The notes below the pieces were generated by a model, which saw nothing but the letters and a program-made list of their open reading frames with translations, was not told where the DNA came from and did no database searches. Below, one piece after another: positions 1-10,640 of a stretch of DNA of 64,000 bases. This stretch comes from Viscum album (Eukaryota > Streptophyta > Magnoliopsida > Santalales > Viscaceae). The stretch spans positions 1,717,540,889 through 1,717,604,888 of the forward strand of contig OY728125.1 of assembly GCA_963277665.1 (NCBI GenBank), in the 5' to 3' direction. How positions within the stretch are numbered: the stretch's first letter is position 1; the number at the start of each line of letters is the position of its first letter. The position numbers and the translations under genes are program-made.

Positions 1-234
1 GACTCGAATGGAGCCATGATCAGATCTTACAATACGCCTCAATAATTTGCGGCATGAATCATGAGACGTTGTAGAATGGGAGACCTATATATTTGTTGTT
101 CTCACTAGACAGGAGAAGATTGATATTCACCAAGAGGAAATTTGAGGTAAAAATACACCTGGCCATGTGGGATGATGTTTTTTTTCTTTATGATTTTTCC
201 AAGGCCCGAAATTTGTTGATATTTTGAGGTATTC

Positions 235-922
235 TTATGTTACAAATTCCCCCATCCCTATGGGATGATGATTCTCTTGTATCGCAGTGGAAGTTGCTAC
301 TATTTTAACCTTATAGATCTCGTTCATTCCCCTGTGGGAGTGGTCTAGATATCGTGCTTGACCTACATATGAATTTTTTCTATTTAAAAACATGATAATT
401 GATCTATAATTATCCACCCTTTGGCAGGAAGCGTCCATGATTTTATCAGTTTCTAGACCCTGGAGCTTTTCGATGGACTGATCTCATCAGGCCTGATGCT
501 TCTCATATAAACATATGGACAGTTCCTACTAAGCATGCCATCTTTCATGAAAATTTACTTCATTTGAAGGCCATCTTGGGATTATGACATTATAAGATTC
601 CATTTCCATATGGATTTTCTGGATGAAACTAGTGTTGAAGTTTAGATATCCATGTTCTCTCCATCCCCAATCATGAACACAAGATGGCACATCACTAACG
701 AGAAAACACAATTTGTGATGTGTGTGGAGGTAAAAAAATTCAATGTTTTTCTTCTGACTCGGATGCTGTGGTCTCTATGCAGATGGGAGGGTTTCCAAGT
801 TGATTAGATAGTGAATTTCCTCTAATAAATATACATGGTCTACATACCCTACATTGGGAAGAAATTATTCCTTCATCTGTGGGAGAGTTGGCCATATATT
901 GAGGTGAAGGTTGTGCATACAT
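235..922 (-). pseudogene. decayed open stretches of an unidentified minus-strand protein
   Basis: Two short minus-strand open stretches (529-711 and 740-922), with a third at 235-438, lie in a row. They look like pieces of the same decayed protein as the repeat-coding segments further right. The 740-922 piece contains SPQYMANSPTDEG, which resembles the P-P-Q-Y-M-D-N repeat motif coded at 5921-6136. I see no known domain, no signal peptide and no start codon I would defend. Frames change between pieces, so this is a broken remnant. The protein would continue leftwards out of the window. It could also be chance open frame in a fairly GC-rich segment; I favour a real remnant only because of the shared motif and strand. 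Confidence 0.25.
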
Positions 923-1236
923 TCTTATGACAAATCGCCTGGTATGTTATACTAATATGTGGCTTTGGGAAAATACATCACTTTTATATCATCCCCTAGA
1001 TTGTTTTCTTCAAACAAGAAACATATCTTGTTGTTGTTCTTACAGGGAATCCTCTTCTTCATCCTCTATACTTGAATGCTTCTTGATGATTTCATTCCAA
1101 ACATTGGGGCTATTTGGAGCCTCATATGTATATGGATGGTACTGAGGTGTATCATAAGATGATCATGTCCCTAAGCTATATTTTGGATGAGAAAGGATAT
1201 AAATTGTCATAGACAGAGTATCTGACATGCCAAACC

Positions 1237-2051
1237 CTATATTTCGATGTTCCACAACATATTAGGGATTTCCCTTATACTACTTGGTGAGGGGTGGACC
1301 TTCTTTCCAATGTGATTGTTGACTATGGGGAGGACCTTCACTGTTGGTGCTATAATGGAGAATAATACCATTACATCTTGATGTACAACCTTATAAAGAG
1401 TTCCTATGACATATAATATGTTGAATACCATCTGGGCAGACGACATTAGGGGGAGGACCATCTTGATTTTTGATGTCATTGAGGGGATGACCTTCATAAG
1501 GACTGTAGTTATGGGGATGAATACCGTCATAAATTGATGTCTGGATAGAGGGAGAATATCTACAATGCATATCTAGGGGAGGGCCTTCAGGATGATCTGC
1601 AATAAGGAGGGAATATTATCCATTCTTGATGCCACTATGGGGAGGGCCTTCATAGTTACTAGCATCAGGGCGAGGAGTACCATTAAATTCTGGCATCCAA
1701 CTATAGGGAGAAACATATCAATAAGATATACCATGGGGAATACTATTTGGGAAGACAAAAAAAGAGAAGAGCCTTATTACTGTTCAATATTTGGTCAAGG
1801 GTAGGGATACCATGACACTCATCATGATATATCCACTCTAGATCGATCTTTTCAAGCCCATAGAGCAAGCCCCCATGGGTGCTCAAAGGAGGACCTTTAG
1901 AGCAGCTGGTAGAAACATTGTTGGGAGGACCGTCAAAACTTCTATTGCTGCTTCCATAATTTGGCAATGAATCAAAATTATCTTGAGCCTTTATTGAGAT
2001 ATGTTTGTTGGAATAAATAACTTCAGATTCTAGCAGAGCATAATCAGGAAT
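1237..2051 (-). pseudogene. decayed Gly-Pro-Pro repeat protein fragment, unidentified
   Basis: Reading the minus strand from about 2051 to 1744 gives roughly 100 codons without a stop. They begin with an acidic stretch (NEEHIPDYALLESEV) and then repeat [DEK]-G-P-P (DGPPNN, SKGPPLS). Left of 1744 the same frame pattern continues with stops: EGPPHS at about 1640, EGPP at about 1585, EGHP, DGPPPN, DGIQ and two more EGPP down to about 1290. The 10-11 residue spacing follows the underlying 31-33 bp DNA repeat. I know no family with this pattern. Protein remnants on the same strand at 3225-3552 and 5921-6136 suggest one long, low-complexity product, perhaps an accessory or gag-like frame of an old retroelement. 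That origin is inference. Confidence 0.4.
1286..1760. repeat. degenerate 31-33 bp tandem repeat (about 15 units)
   Basis: A core like ATGGGGAGGACCTTCAT alternates with a core like TGGGGAATACCATT. Unit starts fall near 1288, 1325, 1355, 1388, 1418, 1447, 1480, 1510, 1543, 1575, 1606, 1638, 1668, 1701 and 1733. The alternation suggests an older dimer of about 63 bp (21 codons). On the minus strand the first core codes for the G-P-P motif. Units are strongly diverged, so the array is old. Confidence 0.6.
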
Positions 2052-2059
2052 GTGCTCTT

Positions 2060-3224
2060 CATTTTATGGTATGCATTGGCCTATTTCTTTTTTAGGGTGC
2101 TATCTTATGGAAAACCGGTCCCTCTTACTATTGTTAAAGCCCTTCATATACGGTTCCCTATCAAATTGGTTCATGGGTTGTCGATGGGATACACCGAAAA
2201 ACATCTTGAGTTATAGTAGTGATAGATGCCTCCCTTGGAGTGGTCACCAAGTTAGACTAGTGCCCCAATTTTGTAACATGTATTTGTTATTGATATGGTA
2301 GTCCTTGAATCATGGAATATGTCCATCAACCCTTCTATAAAAGAGATAGGGTGATGGTATGCTATGGGGTGATTATCGGATTTAGTGGATAAATCGCCCC
2401 ACATGGGGAGATCAGGTCATTGGACCAATTCCTCTATTTTTACACCAATGAAATGAAATATTGGCCAGTCTAGAGGATATGGTATGGAATAAACATTTTA
2501 TCCTACATCATTTCCTGGATGTAATGTGATATGTATTTCGCTGGAACATGTATAAATTCACATACCGATGTCAGACTAGGAATTTGTAACTGCTCCGGTC
2601 CTACATGAGTTTCTAGTTGGTACTAGAAATCATCCTATGTCGGGGAAGAGAAACGAGTCTTCACCCAACCAACTAGGATATTCCAGCTATTTTATCTAGT
2701 TTCAACCATATTTGACTGCTAGGATTTATATTTTCAAGATGGAATTTCCCAATGATAATTTTCCACCGTATTTGTCTCACAAGATTGATTTGCATCTGCA
2801 AGAATTTGACTCTGCTCATATTTTCTTTCCATCATATTTTATTTGTGGGATTCATATGCACTATATGTGTTTTATGATTGCCCAAAAATTTCCACTCTAT
2901 TTAGATAGCGGTCTTATTGTGCGTTAGTAGGAATTTGCACAATCGTATAGCTGGTTACCACGCTATTTAGATAATAGGCTTCTTGTGCATTGGCAGATAT
3001 TTTCATCTGCCTATTATTTGATGCTCTATCAACATGGTGGGACCAGTGAGCACTAGAAGAAATGTGCATTGGATCATACTACACAACCCTATTTTCATGG
3101 TGGGCTTCATTAGAGAGAGGAGGGATTTGTTGTGATCATATATTGATGCTGAATTTCCATAGTGGGCTTCGAAAGAGAACGAATAGTTTTATGTTTTCCC
3201 CTGGTATGATGATGAATTCATACA
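2060..3224. other. no recognisable feature
   Basis: Mixed-composition sequence with only short open frames on either strand and no motif I recognise. It probably belongs to the same decayed element as its neighbours, because composition does not change at either end. Confidence 0.3.
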
Positions 3225-3552
3225 TTAGATCTCTTCCTTAGGAACTAGGGTAATGACCTGTTCCTGATCATGAATTTTCCACTCGTGGAAGGGAGATTGA
3301 GGGGACCATGTCCTTTGGACTTTAGTAGGTTCCAAATGCCTAATTTCCTCTTCATAGTGAGGATATTGGGTTTCACAACATTGGCAGAGATTCTCTATGG
3401 AAGGGACCTATGAGTAAGTCTCATGTACATGTGGGATGGTATCATTATCATCAATTTCATCTACCTCACAGAGATATGGGAGGTATTCATTATCACACTC
3501 TGAGAACAGGCTCCCGGAGCAGTTGGAGATGGATAGAGGAGCCGCCATATGC
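3225..3552 (-). pseudogene. acidic Cys-containing protein fragment, unidentified
   Basis: One minus-strand frame stays open from about 3552 to a stop at 3225 except for a single TAG near 3413. The product is acidic in its first half (CEVDEIDDNDTIPH). It then carries CQCCETQYPHYEEEI and a charged tail ending LVPKEEI. The C-x-C-C pattern is not a classical zinc knuckle (C-x2-C-x4-H-x4-C). About 100 codons with only one stop, on the strand used by the two repeat-coding segments either side, makes a true coding remnant more likely than chance. The plus-strand frame at 3410-3604 over the same DNA has no similar coherence. Function unknown. Confidence 0.4.
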
Positions 3553-5920
3553 TAGGTTGTTGCTGGAGCTTAGGAGGCGGTTTATGAGAATTCATAGATT
3601 TTAGGTCATTTCTTATAGACTCCACAATGGGTAGAGTACCATTCTATTGTTACTCATTGATCATTATGTTCAAAACCTAACTTTAAAAACATTGGGTAGG
3701 CGATTATGTCCTATTCATCATTGGGGACCCAACCACCTATGCAGTCGTTGAGGTGTGTGTCTGATCCAGTGGTCACAATCCCATTTGGATTGAATATTTC
3801 TAGAGAAACATGTGATATATTTGATGGGCGAGAACAAAAAACACCATCAATGTAGCATCTCATGATCACATGCATAATATATGATTTAACATGGCCCTAT
3901 TCTTTTTATGTTATGGAAGGGGTTTGAGGGTGGATAATTTCACCAACTTGGTTAAGAAATTACATCAGGTTAACCATTTTTTGTCCTGATTTTCATTGTA
4001 CCATGGAAAAAATAGTCTGATGGATAACAACTAACTACTTGGTAGTGTTTCACTTCTTTTTACAATTTCATTTTAACCCAGTTCACATAGTGACCCTTTT
4101 GGTGAGTTAGATGGTCACACCGGGACTAGACAGTGTGTCCATTTTATATTATGAAGAGGGTTCCATAGTTCAATGGTCATAGAGGGTGAATGTAGGGGTT
4201 TGAGTGGTTCTACAATTGGCCCATGTTAGGTATGATATCCACAGATGGTCACCAACATGTTTGTTTGCGAATCCAAAAACACCCAACAACATTTTTATCC
4301 CTGATTCCTATACCTGCATTTCAATGGAAGGCGCTTGTTGGATGATTTTTCCATAAAAACTTAAGGAATCCATTGGTACAGAGTATGGGAGATTTTGATC
4401 ATCACAACATTTTGGGGGTAATTATATTCTACTCTGGGAAACTCTTATAGATTAATAAAAATTTTATATGTTACTAAATCCTTGGTTCTATCCTATGCTT
4501 GGGACAATGGATTACCCCTTGTTTGCAAGATCAATCAGAAATATGAATGGGCTCAGAATCGGTTTTATGTATCCGTGTTTCTGTATTTATAAATAAATCC
4601 GTATGTATTTGAGGTTCTTCATCAATGTTACCCTTTTTCAAAAAAAATTATGATTCTCTGGTCTTTTATCGATACAATGATGAGTTAATCCATATTATGA
4701 GGTTCTCATGAGTTTATCTTTATATAGTTAGGATATATATTGTTCTGATATCGGGATTGAACCCATAAAATGGGATTCCAATGTATCCTCATGAGAGGAA
4801 TTAGATTCCACATAGTTTGGTTTGATTTGGGACTTACACATTCTATGAGGACTCTTTGTTGGGGTATGATCGAGACTTATGTATGGTAGATGCCCATTTG
4901 GGAGGAATAATTACATGCTAGTTATGAGGTGGCTACCCTAATGGGTTTATAAGTTTTTTATTGGGACTAAATTGTAAGTATAATTTCCCCTGAGGTCTGG
5001 CCTTAGGCAAGCATCCTACGTATCCCTGTCTGAGCAGGAATCTGAGTTATCATAGTCTATTAAAGTTTTGTCTTATACCTATGAGGGGGCCCTGTTTCTG
5101 TAACCATGAGAAGGATCTCGACTAATGATGATTTGAAGGTTTTATTGGGGCTTACACCTAGGAGTATTCCCATGTTATGGGAATATGTAAGGGTTATGAT
5201 CACCACCAACCTCTATGACCATATCAGTCATGGTCTATGTGAGAAACAAGAGGAGGCAATATATTTGAAGATTGAAAGCCCTACATCATATCTGAAAGAT
5301 GGTACTAGATCACAAAGTGCAATATAGGGAGGGTCATTGAATATACCAATTTCCCCTATTGTGTTGATGTCCAAGATAGTCACATTTGGAAATCTATCGA
5401 GATGTTTCTCGAGCTAAGCCTAAGCTGAGAAAGAGAAACACCTCCCCCAGAAAGGTTAGGGACTTACCTCTTGGATAGTTACCTGGAATGAGTTATAAGA
5501 AAGGAGAGAAGAATTTATCCTCATCAAATGGAAAACCAGGATGATACCTTTGGCTTTTCATTGGTCCCTCAATTAAGGGAATAACCACTTATTACCCTTG
5601 ATCCCTAGATCATGGAGGTTAACACAAGTATTCATGGTCAAGATTTGAATTATCATGGGAATTACATCTTGTAGACATGTCGGGGGTCCACACCCTTTCT
5701 AGGATTACCCTCGTTACTCCATATAGCATTTTTATTTTATCATAGAAGGGCGGACTGAAGCACCTGATGGTTTGATCATATGGGTCTAGTGGCTTTAGAA
5801 AAGGCTTTGGACTAATGTCGATGGATTGGTTATTTGAGGTGATTCAGAGGATGGAATGTAAATGAAAGTGCATGATTATGACTATATGGTGGAAGGCCCG
5901 AAGGCACCCCATTTTATTAC
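3553..5920. other. no recognisable feature; decayed single-copy-looking DNA
   Basis: Several short open frames occur, the longest at 5106-5327 on the plus strand, but none shows a motif, repeat or family resemblance I can name. No LTR ends, primer site or tandem array were seen. By position it would be the middle of the unidentified minus-strand element. Confidence 0.3.
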
Positions 5921-6136
5921 CTGTTTTTTCATGTGGGGTGGGGTATCCTCTACATGGTGCATTTTTATGCAGGTGGAGGGATTGTCCATGTACTGAGGTG
6001 GTATGCGGACCTAGATGTTGTCTATGTACTGAGGTGGTACACAAACCTGGATGTGGTTCACGTACCATGGTTGTTTGCGGCGTTGAATTTCTTCTATGTA
6101 GGGCGACTCTACACTGGGAAGTGTTTCATCTATATA
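5921..6136 (-). repeat. 36-bp tandem repeat coding a 12-residue motif (six units)
   Basis: Read on the minus strand from 6136, six consecutive 12-residue units start YIDETL, YIEEIQ, YVNHIQ, YIDNI-stop, YMDNPS and HVEDTP. The consensus is Y-[IVM]-[DEN]-[ENH] followed by eight variable residues, often ending P-P-Q or P-W. Units 3 and 4 are the most alike. There is one stop, in unit 4. The strict 36-bp phase with conserved tyrosine and acidic positions argues for past selection as protein. The DNA repeat also opens a plus-strand frame (5933-6235) of hydrophobic residues, which I take as its shadow. Confidence 0.6.
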
Positions 6137-6159
6137 GTAATGTTAAATTCAGTTCACCA

Positions 6160-8470
6160 GATTGGAGAAGATGCATTAGTCCTGCAAGTCAAGGTAATTT
6201 CATCTGCAAATGGAGTATGGTTCTCGGTTCACTGATATTCTTCTCAATTTTCCAATATTTTTATGCTTCATTATTGTTATGATTCGTAGATGGTTTTTAC
6301 CAGATGAAATCCATTTTTGATTTCATACTTTATTGATCATTTTTCTTCAATGTCTTCCATCAGTGAATTCCAAACTCCCCAAAAAATATGATCCCCTTAT
6401 AGGTTCCCTTTGAGGTCCCTTTATAGATGCAGAGTAAGAAATATATTTGGGTCACATGACACATTTTTTGGATTCGCATAAAGAAATTTCCCCTCCCCCA
6501 GACAACACGTTCAATCGTGGTTTGTGAGGCTGAGGTTCATAGGGCTTCAATTTGTAGTGGTAGAAATCACTTCCTCTATCACACAAATGATGTTGTTCAA
6601 TAAAGGCTTCAGACCATAACATTTCCATGATCTAAGTTTGTGGGGATGGTTTATTGGGGAAAAATTTTCCTTCACATTTCACCAATGACACAATTCATGG
6701 GGGATCGACATGAGTGTTCTTTATTCCGCACACTACCTGGTTTACTGGACAACGCCTTTTGGGCTAGCATTTCTTGTGTTGTCTGCATATCGTTTGGTTC
6801 GTATTCATTGCAATCCTCATACCATTACCAGAAAGTAGTATGCATACCACTTTGGTACTTTTGAAAATTTTATTTCTTTAGTCTTCCTATAACATTTTCA
6901 ATCAAACCTACATCTTATCCTATCAACAAATTTGTGGGATTATTTACCTTCCCTCTATGGAGTTTTCCAGACCCTACAGTTCTCCTAGTTGGGTGTATAC
7001 TTTCACTGATGGATTCGATTATTAGTGTGAATTTTGGGGTGCACACAAGACAATAACCAATGTCATTATGAGATGTGTGATTAACCTATTACTTGATAAA
7101 CATGTTTATCATGGGGCTTTCGTACATGGATATTTTCTATTATTTTTTACATGATTACTCTGGTTGTTTTCTATTAATCATTTTTTTCATGTGAACTAAT
7201 TTTAATAAAATATTTTATTTAAATAATATATTTTAGTCGGTTTGAAATATATTTTGATATATCATCCATCCCTATGAATGAAATAATATTTCAGTTTTAA
7301 TTTTACAATGTAAAACCATGAAATATTTTTGTTAAATTTATAAAATAGGTGTTCAATGGTTATGGTATTGATTATAGAATATTTAGTGAAAACATAATGG
7401 TATTAATGGATTACCCGCTACATTTTCCTTCAATAATTTTAATAACTTCCCATTTCATGTCAAATACAGATGTGGTGGGTCTTCTTAACCCTTTCAACCA
7501 TGTAATGGTGATGGTGAAAAATAGAGAAATTTTCTAATTTTTACATGGGATGTTTGAGTTTTTTTTTATTTTTTTCTATTATGAAATTTAATGTTTTGAC
7601 ATTCTTTATTTTTTATAAATGTGGTTTCTTATAAAATATTTTTTCTGGTATTGAGAATAGTAATTTTTTATCTTATATATTCTAATTTTTTTCAAAAATT
7701 CATTCCCTCGTGATGTTGTATAATGCCAGGTTCCAGTTTCTAACAATTGGTGATTAGGAACACTATTCAGTCAATGTCAGTGCTCGCTTGGATAAAAGGG
7801 TAGTAGGGTATCTGGGAAGGTTGGTGACAAAGTGGTTTTATAGGAACAACTTAATAATCATTCATTAATTTTAGTATACAATTTGGGTTGTATTGGAAGA
7901 TATGAGTTAAGATTTTCGAGACATAGGGAGTATTTGCGAGTAAGTTTCTGGATAGTTCTCACTATAATGAGACAAAATTCACCATGTGTGTTTGGGGAAA
8001 CGCGTCTTGAAGAATAATTTGATATGATTATATTATTTTACTTTATTGCGGTTTGGGTATGATTAATTCCAAATCCTAATATATCTTTTGATGGTATTGA
8101 TATTCGCACTACTCTTGTTGAGTTGTTGATGTGAGTAATCATCTAATGTCTTCAGTGATGTCTGTTGATGTTGTGTAGATTTATGAATGTGTGAAAACAT
8201 GGGAATATGCCCATGGAGGAACCCTCTAGTGAACCATAGTGAAGGGATACTCACATGCAGTAGAATCTTGTTTATATTATTTTGTGTTTTTTCCATTATC
8301 GCATATAGGAAACTACACCCATTCCCATTCAGGATCCAGTTATGGAACATCCATGATATGAATCTCTAAATCATGCTCAAGAGTATATTTTACATAATCC
8401 ACCTTATTTACAAGAAACTACTTATCCTTGATAGTCTAAATACTGTTTAAATAATATAGATATTCTTTAT
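6160..8470. other. no firm feature; composition shift near 7.15 kb
   Basis: A short minus-strand open stretch at about 6672-6817 (contains NEYEPNDMQTTQEM) may be more of the unidentified protein. From about 7150 the sequence becomes clearly more AT-rich, marking a likely element boundary. The leader or 5' LTR of the chromovirus whose gag begins near 8.48 kb should lie here. The only primer-site candidate, around 7750 (TTGGTGATTAGGAAC), matches the initiator tRNA-Met site poorly, and I found no copy of the 18.3-kb LTR. Confidence 0.25.
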
Positions 8471-8484
8471 TATTTCCTATAAAT

Positions 8485-8845
8485 TACGAAATCCATTTAT
8501 GTTCCATCGTTATGATGGAAGGGCCTAACTTGAGATTGTGGGATTTGATGCCAATAATGATTAAAAATGGGGCTTGGAGATGAAGGAATTTAGAGTTATT
8601 TTCACTAATCAATTTTATCCAGAATCTATGTTAAAGGATAAGTCTATGGTGTTTTTCCACCTCTAATAGGATTAAAGGGCAGCAACACAATTAGTGAACC
8701 ACATTGATGAGCTAGTATGGTTTTCAACTAATATTGTATCTAATGTGAAGATAAAGGATCAATAGTTTGAGATGGGTCTTAGACCAAATATTCACTCAAA
8801 TGTTTTGTACTATAACTTACATCGTATTGTGATATAATGGATATT
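8485..8845 (+). pseudogene. gag: chromovirus B gag remnant
   Basis: A conceptual plus-strand read gives FTNQFYPESMLKDK, then a stretch ending NHIDELVWFS, then FEMGLRPNIHSNVL. This follows the plant gypsy capsid pattern (F-x-x-x-F-P-x-x-x-x-x-x-K, then a Gln/Asn-rich helix, then F-x-x-G-L-R-P-x-I-x-x-x-V). The role in an intact element is the capsid protein that packages the RNA. Several stops and frameshifts interrupt it. Its continuation towards a zinc knuckle is cut by the LINE insertion just after 8940. Confidence 0.7.
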
Positions 8846-8985
8846 GAATTGAAGGTAGATCTTGACCTAACTAAAATATTGGGGTTATTGGTAGTCCATT
8901 TTTCACTTAGTAGATGTTCTATGAGTTCCTTTAACTAAAATAAGATGTATGGTGATTCCCATGTTGGATCTAAATAGAATAAATC

Positions 8986-9612
8986 TTATCCATCCAACAT
9001 CAAATTTTTATTCAATAAAAAATAAACAAAATAGAGTGTCCAGGTAGCCAGAAAACAAGAAAGGAAAACAAACAAAAAAAAGAAAACCACAGGAAGACAC
9101 CTGGAGCCAGAAGACCACCCGGGCCTAGGGGGCCTAAAATAATGTAAATCGAGCACATATCCTCTGATAATATTAACACCTTCAGGCATCAAGAAACTAA
9201 CGGACAAAATATAGGTGATGTTGGAACCCGGTTGTGCCATAGATGCAAGTTGATCTGAACCTTGATTCCCCTCACACCAGGTGTGCAACACACTAACACC
9301 ATCTAGGAGGGCACAAAACCTCCTAACTGTGTACTCTATTGACCAAGGATCATGGAATTTACCAATCAGAGCTCCATAAAGAATCAGAAAATATGTCTCC
9401 ACTTGGGAGATAACAATACTCTTCTAGAGACAAATCTTCAAACCAGAGAAAAGCGCATTTGCCTATGCCTAAAGTGAGGTACCCCACCCATGGTACACCG
9501 TAAATTCCAGCATCACACTCCCGCACCTATCACGGACCACTACCCCCCCCCCCCGCATTTCACCTCTCACAAAGGAGCCATCAGAGTTTAACTTCAGTCC
9601 TGAGGCCGGTGG
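8986..9612 (-). pseudogene. LINE C-terminal RNase H domain, broken
   Basis: The minus strand starts LKLNSDGSFVRGEMRGGGG at about 9600, the first strand of plant-type RNase H with its catalytic Asp in N-S-D-G-S. It continues, after at least one break near 9415, through WSIEYTVRRFCALLDGVSVL and HTWCEGNQGSDQLASMA at about 9290-9230. The last block matches the H-x-x-R-E-G-N-x-x-A-D-x-L-A motif with the metal-binding Asp kept. RNase H would remove the RNA template strand. The remainder to 8986 is open but has no further domain, and ends next to the LINE 3' end. Confidence 0.7.
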
Positions 9613-9627
9613 ACTCCATCGGATCCA

Positions 9628-10600
9628 TCACCCCCCTCTCTGCTGAGTGCTGATACAAGAGATAGCCGGAGTGGGGGAGCACACCTGAAGACACTTGAAC
9701 GAGGGGGAATCACGCCACTGGGGTATTAGATGAACTAGGGCCGCCAGCAGGACCCGGGTATGCATGATAATGACCCTCACTTTAGGTGAAGCTACCTCAA
9801 AACAAGCCTGATTCCGAGCCTTCCACAAGTTCCAACACCTAGCAATAAGAACCACAGACCGCGCCATCTGCTCCGTACCTGAGACACCAGACCTGAGGAA
9901 CCATCTGTCCAGAAATGGCTCATCACGATGAGCGTCTGAAGAGAAGGATGTGAAACACCCAAAGAAAATCCAAATGGAAACAACCCAATAACTTTTGAAA
10001 AACAAATGGTTGGAGCTTTACACCTTTGGACGACTACAACAATGGAATTTGGAGGCCAGATAGATACCCACCTTGTGAATCTGAGCATATGTGGCCGCTA
10101 CTTGCTTCCTGATTAGCCAAGTAAGGAAATTGTACTTTGAGGGAATTTTATTACACAAGAGTAGGACATCCTAGCTGTCTAGAGGAGGTTGCAGAGCCAA
10201 GAGCCATCGATACACCTGAGAAGAGAAATTCCCCGAGGAGGAAGCTGTGAAAACACACCTATCCAGATCCGAGGTCAAGACAATAGACTCTCAGACTCCT
10301 TGCTGATCAGAATCCAGAACTGCTTTAATGAACGTAGGGTGCCTGCTAGCTTCCTTGAAAGAGATTAATAGTTCTGGGAACTAAGGGAATCCAAGAACTG
10401 AACCCATCCAGTTATGGAACCAAAACAGGTGGTCCCCATCACCAACGATCCATTGAGAATTCTGTTTAAGAACACTGATGAGAGGAAAAATTTTGGACCA
10501 GAAGGGGGACGCATGTCCATCTTACACTACCTCATCACCCACCCAATGGCTGGACATAAATTTCCCCCAAAGAGTTTTCCCTTCAATCACCTCCCATGAA
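9628..10600 (-). pseudogene. LINE zf-RVT-like linker region
   Basis: Between RT and RNase H the minus strand reads WIVGDGDHLFWFHNWMGS, NFLTWLIRKQVAATYAQI and RCWNLWKARNQACFE. These are the usual blocks of the zf-RVT segment of plant LINE ORF2 (G-x-G-x-x-x-x-F-W-x-x-x-W, F-x-W-L, then W-x-x-W-x-x-R-N). The expected histidine/cysteine ligands are hard to align because of frame changes. The stretch at 9628-10005 is open. Confidence 0.65.
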
Positions 10601-10640
10601 TGCTTGGCCTGGTAACACTCAAGAGTGGCACTCATACTCC

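Noticed and set aside
5933..6235. Plus-strand hydrophobic repeat protein (VYVLRWYTNLDV-type units)
   Set aside because: The same 36-bp repeat on the minus strand gives conserved Tyr/Asp/Pro positions and fits neighbouring minus-strand remnants; the plus frame looks like its shadow.
7740..7765. Primer binding site for chromovirus B
   Set aside because: TTGGTGATTAGGAAC needs insertions to match the tRNA-Met site, and no 5' LTR matching 18317 onwards lies before it.
9628..10088. Two overlapping minus-strand frames as separate genes
   Set aside because: They are frame-shifted pieces of the LINE ORF2 linker between RT and RNase H.
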